Below are positions 18,322-27,003 of a stretch of DNA of 64,000 bases, piece by piece. The DNA is taken from contig CANNDD010000001.1 in assembly GCA_947503285.1 (NCBI GenBank), positions 62,001 to 126,000 on the forward strand. Reading direction: 5' to 3'. Source of the DNA: an uncultured Croceitalea sp. GTDB taxonomy: Bacteria; Bacteroidota; Bacteroidia; Flavobacteriales; Flavobacteriaceae. Position 1 is the first letter of the stretch; each line of letters starts with the position of its first letter. The notes beneath the pieces are model-generated. The model did not search any database, was not told the origin of the DNA, and saw only the letters and a program-made list of their open reading frames with translations. The position numbers and the translations under genes are program-made.

Positions 18322-18654
18322 ATGGAAAAGTTAGACGAAGTATTTATAATGTTGATCCTTGCTATAGGAATGGGCGTGGTTGTTTTCATTCTTGCGAAAT
18401 ACAATTACCTCATTAAAAAAGCAATGATCGAAAAGGGCCTTATCGCTAATCAATTGACAAATCAAAAATTGAAATACCTTGATGTTGGATGCATTATCAT
18501 AGGACTAGGTTTAGGTTTTATAGTATCATCGATTTATACCGAAATGAACCTATCAGAAGACACCACCGATTTATTGGCATGGGGTACCATTGCAATTTTT
18601 GGCGGAATAAGTGTCATTCTCGCCCACTTTCTTAGAAAAAAATCTGAAAAGTAG
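18322..18654 (+). CDS. DUF6249-type small membrane protein
   Basis: A 110-residue protein with three hydrophobic segments (about 6-24, 54-70 and 84-104) and a basic linker between the first two. It resembles the DUF6249 family, small membrane proteins often found next to ECF sigma factor genes in Bacteroidota. It begins 11 bases after the hydrolase stop and ends 3 bases before the sigma factor start. It could help hold or sense for the sigma factor, but that is only inferred from position. Confidence 0.65.
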   Translation: MEKLDEVFIMLILAIGMGVVVFILAKYNYLIKKAMIEKGLIANQLTNQKLKYLDVGCIIIGLGLGFIVSSIYTEMNLSEDTTDLLAWGTIAIFGGISVILAHFLRKKSEK

Positions 18655-18657
18655 GCT

Positions 18658-19218
18658 TTGAAAGACCTCGATAAAAGCCTCATCATAAAAATTAAAGAGG
18701 GTGATATGGACGCTTTTAGGCTGCTCGTCGAAAAGTATAAAGACGTATCGCTCTCCTTGATTTTTTCCATCGTAAAAGATGAAGCTGTTGCCGAAGATAT
18801 TCTTCAAGAAGCATTTATAAAGGTTTTCCATAAGATAGATACCTTTAAGTTCAAGGCTAATTTTTCGACATGGTTGTATCGTATTATGGTAAACTTGAGT
18901 TACAATGAATTGAAAAGAACAAAAATAAATCAGAATGTCAATGATCTAGCACAACTACCCGAAAATCTAATCAGTAAGGAAGAACTCTTAAAAGTGGAAA
19001 ATCAAAAAAAATACATCCATTTGGCATTAAAGAAAATAAATGCTGATGAGGCTTTGGTACTGCAACTATTTTACTTATCTGAAATGAGTATTAACGAGGT
19101 GATGAAAATAACCGGGTTTAGTAAGGCCAAAGTTAAAGTAAGCCTACATCGGGGCAGGAATAATCTCAATTTTCAATTAAAAAGGCTATTAGGGAACGAA
19201 TTAAAACACTTATTATGA
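18658..19218 (+). CDS. ECF-type RNA polymerase sigma factor
   Basis: A 186-residue sigma-70 family ECF factor. Region 2 is seen in AVAEDILQEAFIKVFHKID and FSTWLYRIMVNLSYNELKR, region 4 in LQLFYLSEMSINEVMKIT followed by SKAKVKVSLHRGR. The start is TTG at 18658, three bases after the previous stop; the next Met lies inside region 2 and would truncate it. The stop overlaps the following ATG by 4 bases. The downstream small membrane protein may act as its anti-sigma factor. Confidence 0.92.
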   Translation: MKDLDKSLIIKIKEGDMDAFRLLVEKYKDVSLSLIFSIVKDEAVAEDILQEAFIKVFHKIDTFKFKANFSTWLYRIMVNLSYNELKRTKINQNVNDLAQLPENLISKEELLKVENQKKYIHLALKKINADEALVLQLFYLSEMSINEVMKITGFSKAKVKVSLHRGRNNLNFQLKRLLGNELKHLL

Positions 19219-19550
19219 AAGAAGACGAAATCAAAAAATTAATTCAGCGAAGTAAGCTTGAGACTTCGAATGGGTTTACCGAGAGGCTTATACATAAACT
19301 TGAAACCCAACCTAAACAGCAGCAAGTATCCTTGCCGTCTTTTCGAAAAATAATGGTTCCAATAATTTCAATTGTGGTTTTTATGAGTTATTTGGTTTAT
19401 CGTTTTTCCGATTCTATTTTTTCCCTTTTCAATACTGAACTGAATCTCTCGAATAAACCAATTTTTATGATAAGTTCAATCTTTTTTCTCTTTCTAATCA
19501 ATTACATGATTAGACTAAATGAGGCTTATAAAAAACTGAACACTATTTAA
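19215..19550 (+). CDS. Small membrane protein, possible anti-sigma factor
   Basis: A 111-residue protein with a charged cytoplasmic N-terminus (about 1-45) and two hydrophobic segments (about 47-63 and 80-97). It overlaps the sigma factor gene by 4 bases (ATGA), implying coupled translation. The layout, a short cytoplasmic part that begins MKEDEIKKLIQRSKLE followed by membrane helices, is that of flavobacterial partners of ECF factors, but no zinc-binding anti-sigma motif is visible. Role inferred from position. Confidence 0.6.
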   Translation: MKEDEIKKLIQRSKLETSNGFTERLIHKLETQPKQQQVSLPSFRKIMVPIISIVVFMSYLVYRFSDSIFSLFNTELNLSNKPIFMISSIFFLFLINYMIRLNEAYKKLNTI

Positions 19551-19567
19551 TCAGGGCTTTGGGTAGC

Positions 19568-19978
19568 TTATTTCAATAAATCAGCCAAGGTATTGTTTCG
19601 GTATACTTCTAAATTGGCATCGCGCACCTTGAGCATTAGTTTATGAACGGAACACGCTGTCTCATCTGGGCAGTCATCACACTTTTCGTAAAAATTAAGG
19701 CTCACACAAGGCACCATTGAAATAGGTCCCTCCAATATGCGCATTACTTCGGTCATTAAAATCTCATCAGGTTTTTTAATCAGGTAATATCCGCCACCCT
19801 TTCCTTTCTTAGAACCCAAAAAACCATTTCTACGCAAGGTCAACAAGATGCTTTCCAAAAACTTTTGCGAAATATTCTCTTGTTTGGCAATCTCAGCGAT
19901 TTGTATGGGGGCATTATTTGGCTGAGAAGCCAAAAACGTAAGTGCCTTTAACCCATATTTTGTTTTTTTAGAGAGCAT
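19568..19978 (-). CDS. Rrf2-family transcriptional regulator
   Basis: A 136-residue Rrf2 protein. The winged helix is at the N-terminus (MLSKKTKYGLKALTFLA ... ISQKFLESILLTLRRNG), and the C-terminal half holds a Cys cluster, CVSLNFYEKCDDCPDETAC, of the type that binds an Fe-S cluster or senses sulfur status in IscR/CymR relatives. It lies in the middle of sulfur-assimilation genes and is the obvious candidate to bind the dyads in front of cysH and the sulfite reductase gene. Its own upstream region shows no clear copy of that dyad. Confidence 0.9.
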   Translation of the reverse strand: MLSKKTKYGLKALTFLASQPNNAPIQIAEIAKQENISQKFLESILLTLRRNGFLGSKKGKGGGYYLIKKPDEILMTEVMRILEGPISMVPCVSLNFYEKCDDCPDETACSVHKLMLKVRDANLEVYRNNTLADLLK

Positions 19979-20058
19979 AGGGCTAAGATAATGAAATTAA
20001 GAAAGAACATCTTTTGGCCCTTATTACCTAGTTTAGCCGTTTAAATTCAGTTCTTAAT

Positions 20059-20316
20059 TTAAAACACATAGCCTTCTGCAATGGCCCCAACAGCTAAATT
20101 GACCCATATGAGCAATACTGCGCAAACGATTTTTATCCAAACAGGAATCGTAAGACCAAAGCGGGTTTTGAGTAACAGCTGTACTGGGGGAAAATAGAAA
20201 AATGATACTACTATCAAAAAAAGACCAAAATCAGCATCATTACCATATCTCAAATTGATAAACCCGACCGTAATCACTAAAAATCCGAACGACCAACTTG
20301 AAATTTTACACCACAT
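20059..20316 (-). CDS. Small hydrophobic membrane protein
   Basis: An 85-residue protein of unknown function with three hydrophobic segments (about 8-22, 29-49 and 59-79). Its ATG shares one base with the metZ stop (TAATG), so it is translationally coupled to metZ. I do not recognise a family; the overlap is the main support that it is real. It may be a membrane accessory of methionine or sulfur metabolism, but nothing in the sequence shows this. Confidence 0.6.
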   Translation of the reverse strand: MWCKISSWSFGFLVITVGFINLRYGNDADFGLFLIVVSFFYFPPVQLLLKTRFGLTIPVWIKIVCAVLLIWVNLAVGAIAEGYVF

Positions 20317-21482
20317 TATTTACGCAATGCTTGGTCAATATCTGCAATAATATCGTCAATATGTTCTAAACCGACCGATATTCGCACCATTCCTGAAGTA
20401 ATACCCGCCGTCATCCGTTCTTCCTCCGAAAGTTTGCTATGGGTCGTTGAGGCTGGGTGCGTTACAATACTTCTCGAATCGCCCAAATTAGCAGAAAGCG
20501 ACAATAGTTTTATCGCATCAAAGAAATTTTGACCTGCTTCTAATCCGCCTTTTACCTCAAAGGCTACCACACAGCCACCTGCCTTCATTTGTTTCTTCGC
20601 AACGTTGTACTTGGGATGGGACTTTAAAAAGGGGTATTTTACCCAGTTCACTTCTGCATGACCTTCTAAGAATTCGGCCAGTTTTAAAGCATTTTCACAA
20701 TGGCGATCTACACGGATCGCCAAAGTTTCCAAGCTTTTTGAAAGTACCCAGGCATTAAAAGGAGACAAGGCCGGTCCGGTGATTCTCGAAAACCGATACA
20801 CTTTATCAATCAATGCAGTGCTACCAACCGTAATTCCGGCCAAGACCCTACCTTGACCATCCATCAGTTTCGTTCCGGAATGAATCACCAAATCGGCACC
20901 AAATTTAATAGGCTGCTGTAAATAAGGGGATGCAAAACAATTGTCGATAATCAAAATCAAACCGTGTTTTTTAGCAATTTTACCCAAAACTTCCAAGTCA
21001 AGAATATCGACCCCAGGATTGGTTGGAGACTCAGCATAAATCAATTTGGTTTTTTCCGTGACCAGCCCATCAATCGATTCTAAATCGTCAATCTTAAAAT
21101 AACTGTGTGAAATGTTCCATTTCGGAAAGAAATTATTGAATAGCGAATGTGTTGACCCAAAAATATTTGCAGCGGACAAAATATGGTCACCACTATCCAA
21201 CAATGCCGCTAAAGTTGAGAACACGGCGGCCATGCCAGACGCAAAGGCAAAACCAGCTTCCGCACCTTCCATTTTACATACTTTAGCCACAAACTCGTTC
21301 GAATTGGGGTTTGAATATCTGGAATAGATATTACGTTCTTTTTCTTCAGCAAAAGAAGCGCGCATATCCTCAGCATCCTCAAAAACAAAACTAGAGGTCA
21401 GATACATGGGTGCGGAATGTTCTAAGAACTGCGTCCGCTCCGTTTGTGTTCTAATTGCTTCCGTTTCAAACTTTTTCTTCAT
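20316..21482 (-). CDS. metZ: O-acylhomoserine sulfhydrylase (MetZ type)
   Basis: A 388-residue PLP enzyme of the Cys/Met metabolism family. The PLP lysine is in LVIHSGTKLMDGQGR, and SRYSNPNSNEF and FASGMAAVFSTL are cofactor-site blocks. It replaces the acyl group of O-acylhomoserine with sulfide to give homocysteine. Sequence alone cannot tell O-succinyl from O-acetyl substrate; the neighbouring MetX-type fusion suggests that acetyl or succinyl esters are made locally. I start at 21482 (MKKKFET); an in-frame ATG 15 bases upstream is possible. No SAM riboswitch was found in front of it, unlike metY and metH. Confidence 0.88.
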   Translation of the reverse strand: MKKKFETEAIRTQTERTQFLEHSAPMYLTSSFVFEDAEDMRASFAEEKERNIYSRYSNPNSNEFVAKVCKMEGAEAGFAFASGMAAVFSTLAALLDSGDHILSAANIFGSTHSLFNNFFPKWNISHSYFKIDDLESIDGLVTEKTKLIYAESPTNPGVDILDLEVLGKIAKKHGLILIIDNCFASPYLQQPIKFGADLVIHSGTKLMDGQGRVLAGITVGSTALIDKVYRFSRITGPALSPFNAWVLSKSLETLAIRVDRHCENALKLAEFLEGHAEVNWVKYPFLKSHPKYNVAKKQMKAGGCVVAFEVKGGLEAGQNFFDAIKLLSLSANLGDSRSIVTHPASTTHSKLSEEERMTAGITSGMVRISVGLEHIDDIIADIDQALRK

Positions 21483-21560
21483 TTTAATCTTGATCAAATG
21501 TCATTTTGGCTACGCTTAAGGAATTACAAATAGCTACACCTTATGACTTCTTTTATGACG

Positions 21561-21584
21561 ATGGCTGAGCGTAGTCGAAGCCAT
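21561..21584. repeat. REP-like palindrome, TCGACTACGCTC family
   Basis: ATGGCT and AGCCAT flank GAGCGTAGTCGA, giving a short hairpin. The core recurs as TTCGACTACGCTCAA at 21943-21962 and TTCGACTCCGCTCAA at 26887-26905, with degenerate relatives near 21510-21525 and 22051-22091. Such repeats are widespread between flavobacterial genes. This one abuts the stop codon of the GIY-YIG pseudogene. Confidence 0.65.
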
Positions 21585-21586
21585 AA

Positions 21587-21901
21587 TCAGCTACTTTCTT
21601 TATAAAATTTATAATGCGTCTTGTTTTTACATTCTGCAAAACCATTCAAATCTTTAACCCTACCTTCAATTAGAGCTTTTTTCTTCTCCCTTCGCCATTC
21701 TTGAATTTGTTTTTCCCTGTAAAAAGCGGAATCAATTCTAAGATATTCTTCCACATAAACCAATTTTACGGGCAATCACTTTCTGGTATGGTTGGCTCTC
21801 CTCCCCTCTTGATGTTCGAAAAATCGCTTTTCTAAATCAATTGTGCTTCCAGTATAGTAACTCCCGTCTGAGCACTCCAAGATATAAAGATATCCTTTCA
21901 T
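21587..21901 (-). pseudogene. GIY-YIG nuclease with an in-frame TGA stop
   Basis: The frame from ATG 21901 reads MKGYLYILECSDGSYYTGST, a classic GIY-YIG (UPF0213/YhbQ-like) start with the GYLYI and YYTGST motifs, then FFEHQEGRRANHTRK, a TGA at 21776-21778, and continues LPVKLVYVEEY ... through WRREKKKALI to a stop at 21587. The family normally has Arg or Lys at the stop position (NHTRKRLPVKLVY), so one substitution (CGA or AGA to TGA) explains it. The rest is full length, about 104 residues. TCGACTACGCTC repeats lie on both sides. A functional truncated product is unlikely because the catalytic Glu lies after the stop. Confidence 0.85.
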
Positions 21902-22087
21902 AATACAGCCCTTAGGCTTCTAGGTTGAGTTTAACAACACATCATTTCGACTACGCTCAATGACCGATACTTAGCTGCGTTAAAGAATCTACAAACAGCT
22001 ACACTCGATGACCAACAGACGACTAGGCCAAATCACGAAAACAAATACGAATGACGCCTTCGGTGCGGTAACTGAGCGGAGCCCAAG
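21902..22087. repeat. Repeat-rich gap between the GIY-YIG pseudogene and the MetX-AK-HSD gene
   Basis: No gene is seen. The segment holds a clear palindrome at 21943-21962 (CATTTCGACTACGCTCAATG) and a more decayed copy at about 22051-22091 whose ends ATGAC and GTCAT pair around GAGCGGAG. These belong to the same short-repeat family as 21561-21584 and 26887-26905. Confidence 0.6.
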
Positions 22088-25000
22088 TCATAGTTTCTCC
22101 GCAATTCTTAAGATATCTCCAAAGACCCCTCTTGCCGTAACGGCGGCACCGGCACCGGCACCTTGAATAACAATCGGGTTCTCACCATACGATTCGGTAA
22201 AAATTTCGATAATGGAATCTGCACCAGAGACTTGCCCTAAAGCACTGCTTTTGGGTACTGAAACCAATTTCACTTCCAAAATCCCTTTTTCTTTTTGCAA
22301 ATCACCATGTAAATCCCCTACATATCGCAAAACATGGTTCGGCTTTTGGGCATTCTTAATTGCCTCAAAAGTTTCGTTCAGTTCATCGGTTTGTCGTAAA
22401 AATGTTTCTAAATCGACATGTTGCAATTCGTTCGGAATCAAATTCTCGATGGTAATATCGGTGAATTCATTTTCCAGTTCTAGTTCCCTTGCCAAAATCA
22501 ATAGTTTTCGAGCGACATCGTTGCCCGATAAATCCTCACGGGGATCTGGTTCCGTATAACCGTTCTTCAAAGCGATTTTCAATATTTCTGAAAACGGTTG
22601 ATCATTTTCAGAAAAAGTATTGAACATATAGCTTAGCGAACCCGAGAATACCCCTTTGATACGGGTAATGTTCTCTCCCGACAAATGCAATAAATTAATA
22701 GTATCTATTAAAGGTAAGCCTGCACCAACATTGGTTTCGTATAAATATCTTTTTTGATGTTCGGCCAAGTTTTTTCGTACTGATTGGTAAAAATCAAAAT
22801 CTAAGGTATTTGCAATCTTATTGGAGGAGACCAAATCAAATCCGGCAGCTATCAAATCAAAATAATGGTTAACAAAATGTGGGCTTGCCGTATTGTCTAT
22901 GGCTATTAGGTTTTCTAAATGGTTTTCTTCGGCAAATTTGATCACATCATTTAAGACATAAGACCTACCTTGTATTTTTAAATCCTTTTCCCAATCTTTT
23001 TGTATTCCTTCTGAATTCAGCACTACTTTTTTAGAATTGGCAATGGCAAAAATCCGTAAATCGAGTCCCTTTCGGTTTTTTATTTTTTGATAGGAAGTCA
23101 AAATCTGGTCAATCAAAGTTCCACCTACGGTTCCATGCCCAAAAACGGCTAGGTTGATACGCTTGCTCACCCCAAAAATCTGTCCGTGCATCACATTCAA
23201 GGCTTTATTCAAATTAGCACTACCGACCACAATGCTAATATTCTTTCCAGAAATGGTATTATTGAAAAGCAGCGGTACAATACCGTTTTTTATTAATGCA
23301 TTATAGGGATGGTGAAAGGTGCTCAAATCTTGCCCTACTATGGAGACGACGGCGATATCCTTTTTAATGGTGATCGTATTCACATCTTTTGCGGAATAGT
23401 CGGTTGCAAATTCTGAATCCAACGCCAACTTGGCTTCCTCTGCCTGGTCGGCATCAACCACCAGACCTATGCCCCGTTCTGACGAACCTTGCGAAATAAT
23501 GCTTACATTAATGTTATGTTTTCCTAAGGTGTTGAAAATTCGGGCATCGATACCTACTTTGCCCAGTAGGCCTCTACCCTCTAAATTGATCAGTGCTACA
23601 TTTTCGATGACCGAAAGGGATTTAATACCCTCTTTTTTAGCTTTTGAACTGATCAATGTTCCTTGTGAATTCGCATTGAAGGTATTCAGAATTCGAAGTG
23701 GGATATTTTTTTCAATTAGGGGTATGATGGTTTTCGCATGCAATACCTTTGCACCAAAATTAGCCAATTCATTGGCCTCTTCGTAAGAAAGATGTTCAAT
23801 CACCTTTGCTTGATTGACATAATCTGGGTTTGCCGTAAAAATTCCATCAACATGGGTGTAATTCAATACTTCTGAAGCATCTAAATAGTTTGCAAAAAGG
23901 GCAGCCGTGTAATTGCTTCCGTTTCTACCTAAAGTCGTGGTCTCCCCTTTGCCATTGGCCGCAATAAACCCTGTAATAATCGGAATACTTTTAGGTGCCA
24001 ATCGTGAAAACTTTTGAAGTACCTTTTCTTTGGATATCGTTTCGTGAACCCTGGCGTTTCCGAAATTACTGTCCGTCTGCAACAATTCCCTAGTGTCGAT
24101 TAAAACCGCAGGCACCCCTTTTTCTTTTAATAAAGAGACCACCAGTTTACAAGAAATCAATTCGCCAACTGCTAGCACTTCGTCCTTTGTTTTTAGACTA
24201 TAATCCCCAATTAAGGAGACCCCTTCCAAACGTTTCGAAATGTATTGTATCTCATTTGAAAAATCAATGTTGGGATCAACTGCTTTTTGATACCCCTCTA
24301 GATTTGATAACGACTCACGGTCAACGATTCCTTCCACCGCATTTTGAAGCAGATCTTCCAAGGTATCGGTGGCCTTTTCACGGGCAGATAATACCACCCC
24401 GATACGCTCACCATTTTTATGGTGTTCGGTAATAATTTCAAGCACGCGTTCAAGTCCTTCACCATTGCTTAAAGACTTTCCCCCAAACTTTAAAATTTTC
24501 AACCCTTTTTGGGTATTCCCTTTTTGAAAAACACCTTCCAACAAGCGTTGAAGTTGTTGAAATTCCATCAAAAAGGCATCGTGACCGTGAACCGATCGTA
24601 CTTCCCCATAGGTCACATTACTATTCGCCTGGGCAAGCTGTTTAAAAGTTTCCTTGTTTTCCTCAGCGGTAAAAAACAAATCTGAATCCACCCCGATAAT
24701 ATGGATATTGGTACTACTCTTCTGCAAGGCCTCAAAGGCGTCATCCCCATATCTGGTAATATCAATGGTTTTTAATAGTTGGTTCATCAGTTTATAGGCT
24801 GACAATTGAAATCGCTCTTGCAACTTTTTACCATGATGCATTAACCAACTTTCTACATTAAAAACCTGTAGCTCTTCATTTGTGCCCCTTTGAAACCGTT
24901 CTTTGAACGATTCTGGAGTTCGATAACAGAGCATGGCATGCATTCTTGCATCATGTACGGGTTGTCTGCTGTTTACGAGTATCTGCTCTTGAATCTGGCA

Positions 25001-25474
25001 ATTGGCGATAAGCCAATCGGTCGACTTCCAGTCTGAGGCAACAGGTATCAAATGCTCGGTGATCCCTGGATTCAACGCAGCCATTTCCCAAGCAATCCCG
25101 CCACCCAAAGAACCCCCAATGATGGCATAAAGCCTCGTGATTTTCAGTTGTTTTAATCCCCGCAAAAAGATTTCAGCAATATCCCCTGCCACAAAGTCTT
25201 TATACCGTTCTATCACAAAGCCATCATAACCGTTACCAGGTATATTGAACGCCAAAACGGAGTATACGTTCGTATCGATGCACTTTCCCTCACCTATAAT
25301 ATCAGACCACCACCCTTTTTCGCCTGCAACATTGGAATTACCGGTCAAAGCATGGTTCACTAAGACAATAGATGCCGTATGTAGTGGTCGCCCAAAGACC
25401 TCATAAGATAATTCAAGGTCTTTTTGATGGCCACTTCGGGTACTGTAATCTTTGATTTCTAGTTTAGAGAGCAT
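22088..25474 (-). CDS. Fused homoserine O-acyltransferase-like / aspartokinase / homoserine dehydrogenase
   Basis: A 1128-residue three-part enzyme. Residues about 1-318 are a MetX-like alpha/beta hydrolase with nucleophile Ser122 in IIGGSLGGG, Asp265 in GVDSDLFF and His298 in VHGHDAFL. Residues about 325-760 are aspartokinase (LKILKFGGKSLS) with two ACT-like regulatory repeats (INLEGRGLLGKVG and VVSIVGQDLSTF). Residues about 785-1128 are homoserine dehydrogenase (LAVFGHGTVGG). It catalyses steps 1 and 3 from aspartate and then acylation of homoserine for methionine; aspartate-semialdehyde dehydrogenase is elsewhere. It follows metY by 96 bases on the same strand and is probably under the same SAM-I riboswitch, as expected for a methionine-committed ThrA isozyme. 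Confidence 0.92.
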   Translation of the reverse strand: MLSKLEIKDYSTRSGHQKDLELSYEVFGRPLHTASIVLVNHALTGNSNVAGEKGWWSDIIGEGKCIDTNVYSVLAFNIPGNGYDGFVIERYKDFVAGDIAEIFLRGLKQLKITRLYAIIGGSLGGGIAWEMAALNPGITEHLIPVASDWKSTDWLIANCQIQEQILVNSRQPVHDARMHAMLCYRTPESFKERFQRGTNEELQVFNVESWLMHHGKKLQERFQLSAYKLMNQLLKTIDITRYGDDAFEALQKSSTNIHIIGVDSDLFFTAEENKETFKQLAQANSNVTYGEVRSVHGHDAFLMEFQQLQRLLEGVFQKGNTQKGLKILKFGGKSLSNGEGLERVLEIITEHHKNGERIGVVLSAREKATDTLEDLLQNAVEGIVDRESLSNLEGYQKAVDPNIDFSNEIQYISKRLEGVSLIGDYSLKTKDEVLAVGELISCKLVVSLLKEKGVPAVLIDTRELLQTDSNFGNARVHETISKEKVLQKFSRLAPKSIPIITGFIAANGKGETTTLGRNGSNYTAALFANYLDASEVLNYTHVDGIFTANPDYVNQAKVIEHLSYEEANELANFGAKVLHAKTIIPLIEKNIPLRILNTFNANSQGTLISSKAKKEGIKSLSVIENVALINLEGRGLLGKVGIDARIFNTLGKHNINVSIISQGSSERGIGLVVDADQAEEAKLALDSEFATDYSAKDVNTITIKKDIAVVSIVGQDLSTFHHPYNALIKNGIVPLLFNNTISGKNISIVVGSANLNKALNVMHGQIFGVSKRINLAVFGHGTVGGTLIDQILTSYQKIKNRKGLDLRIFAIANSKKVVLNSEGIQKDWEKDLKIQGRSYVLNDVIKFAEENHLENLIAIDNTASPHFVNHYFDLIAAGFDLVSSNKIANTLDFDFYQSVRKNLAEHQKRYLYETNVGAGLPLIDTINLLHLSGENITRIKGVFSGSLSYMFNTFSENDQPFSEILKIALKNGYTEPDPREDLSGNDVARKLLILARELELENEFTDITIENLIPNELQHVDLETFLRQTDELNETFEAIKNAQKPNHVLRYVGDLHGDLQKEKGILEVKLVSVPKSSALGQVSGADSIIEIFTESYGENPIVIQGAGAGAAVTARGVFGDILRIAEKL

Positions 25475-25570
25475 ACTTGAAATACATGTTCAGACCAAAA
25501 CCCGCCACACGCAGATACCCTCCATCATCGACTATGTTCAAGATGATAAGGAGGGAGTCTCTTAAAGGTG

Positions 25571-26863
25571 TTAGGCTAAAACCGATTTATCGATACTTGC
25601 AAAGGCTTGTTCTAAATCTTCTTTTAAATCATCGATATCTTCAAGACCTACAGAAAGTCGAATCAAATCTTGGGTTACCCCAGCACTTCGTTGTTGTTCT
25701 TCACTCAACTGTTGGTGTGTCGTGCTTGATGGATGGATAATCAATGATTTAGTGTCACCAATGTTCGCCAATAAAGAGAATACTTTGGTAGCATCGGTCA
25801 ATTTTTTGGCAGCCTCAAAACCACCTTTAACACCAAAAGTGACCAAACCACTTTGTCCTTTTGGCAAATACTCTTGTGCCAACTCGTAGTACTTGTTTCC
25901 TTTGAGTCCCGGGTAATTTACCCATGCTACTTCTTCCCTTTCTTGCAACCATTCTGCCAAGGCCAACGCATTTTCACTGTGTTGTTTGATTCGAACGGGC
26001 AAGGTCTCCAACCCTTGAATAATTTGAAAGGCATTAAACGGGCTGATAGCACCACCAAAATCACGAAGTCCTTCTAAAATCAATTTAAAGGTGAACGCGG
26101 CCGCGCCTAATGCTTCACTATATACCAACCCGTGATACCCTGCGGATGGTTCTGTAAATTCAGGAAATTTTCCATTGGTCCAATCAAAGGTTCCTGCATC
26201 AATAATAGCGCCACCTAAAGCCGTTCCATTTCCGTTAATGTACTTTGTCAATGAGTGGATGACCAAATTTGCACCATGCTCAATCGGATTCAATAATCCG
26301 GGTGTTGCGACGGTATTGTCTACAATAAAAGGTATTTTCGCTGCTTTGGCCTCTTTGGAAATCGCTTTTAAATCAAGCACGTCCAATTTTGGGTTTCCTA
26401 AAGATTCCACAAAAATGGCCCTGGTATTATCTTGAACCGCCTTACCGAAATTTGCTGGGTCTGAGGCATCAACAAAAGTAGTCGTAATCCCTAGTCTTGG
26501 TAAGGTTACGTTTAATAAGTTGAACGTACCTCCATACAAACTACTTGAAGCGACGATATGATCACCAGCTTTTAATAGGGTCAATAATCCTGTGGAAATA
26601 GCTGCCGTACCGGATGCGAACACCACAGCCCCCACACCACCTTCAATCGCCGCCAATCGCTCTTGTAATATTTGATTGGTAGGATTGTTTAGTCTCGTGT
26701 AGATGAAACCAAGCTCTGCCAATGAAAATAAATTCGCGGCATGATCCGTGTCGTTGAATACGTAAGATGTAGATTGGTAGATAGGTACCGCCCTTGTGCC
26801 ACCTGTTTGGGTTGTGTCATGCCCAGCATGCAATGCGTTTGTTGCTAATTTTTGATTACTCAT
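25571..26863 (-). CDS. metY: O-acetylhomoserine sulfhydrylase
   Basis: A 430-residue PLP enzyme of the Cys/Met family, MetY type. HAGHDTTQTGGTRAVPIYQS opens the protein and LVIHSLTKYINGNGTALGG carries the PLP lysine; the insertion-bearing length (430 against about 390 for MetZ) is typical for MetY. It makes homocysteine (or methionine from methanethiol) from O-acetylhomoserine. It is preceded by a SAM-I riboswitch and followed by the MetX-containing fusion that supplies its substrate. Why the cell keeps both MetY and MetZ is not shown; they may differ in sulfur donor. Confidence 0.93.
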   Translation of the reverse strand: MSNQKLATNALHAGHDTTQTGGTRAVPIYQSTSYVFNDTDHAANLFSLAELGFIYTRLNNPTNQILQERLAAIEGGVGAVVFASGTAAISTGLLTLLKAGDHIVASSSLYGGTFNLLNVTLPRLGITTTFVDASDPANFGKAVQDNTRAIFVESLGNPKLDVLDLKAISKEAKAAKIPFIVDNTVATPGLLNPIEHGANLVIHSLTKYINGNGTALGGAIIDAGTFDWTNGKFPEFTEPSAGYHGLVYSEALGAAAFTFKLILEGLRDFGGAISPFNAFQIIQGLETLPVRIKQHSENALALAEWLQEREEVAWVNYPGLKGNKYYELAQEYLPKGQSGLVTFGVKGGFEAAKKLTDATKVFSLLANIGDTKSLIIHPSSTTHQQLSEEQQRSAGVTQDLIRLSVGLEDIDDLKEDLEQAFASIDKSVLA

Positions 26864-26886
26864 GATTTTGTTTTTAAAAGTTAAGC

Positions 26887-26905
26887 CCTTCGACTCCGCT
26901 CAAGG
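26887..26905. repeat. REP-like palindrome in the metY leader
   Basis: CCTT and AAGG flank CGACTCCGCTC, the same core as the repeats around the GIY-YIG pseudogene. It lies in the metY leader between the riboswitch and the ATG, about 25 bases before the start. A second structure just upstream (CCTA-A-CCG ... CGG ... TAGG at about 26932-26957), followed by a T-run on the minus strand, could act as the attenuator of the riboswitch. Confidence 0.5.
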
Positions 26906-27003
26906 CACAAAAAATAAAAAAGCCAAACCCTAGCCTGCCGACATTGCGGTTAGGTAAAATCAAAAAGTTATAAGAAAGCGTTTCGAAAATAATTTCGATG
27001 ACT

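Noticed and set aside
21498-21590. A third SAM-I riboswitch upstream of metZ
   Set aside because: The S-box core (GGTGGAGGGA, TTAGCAACC, AAGGTGCTA) is absent there.
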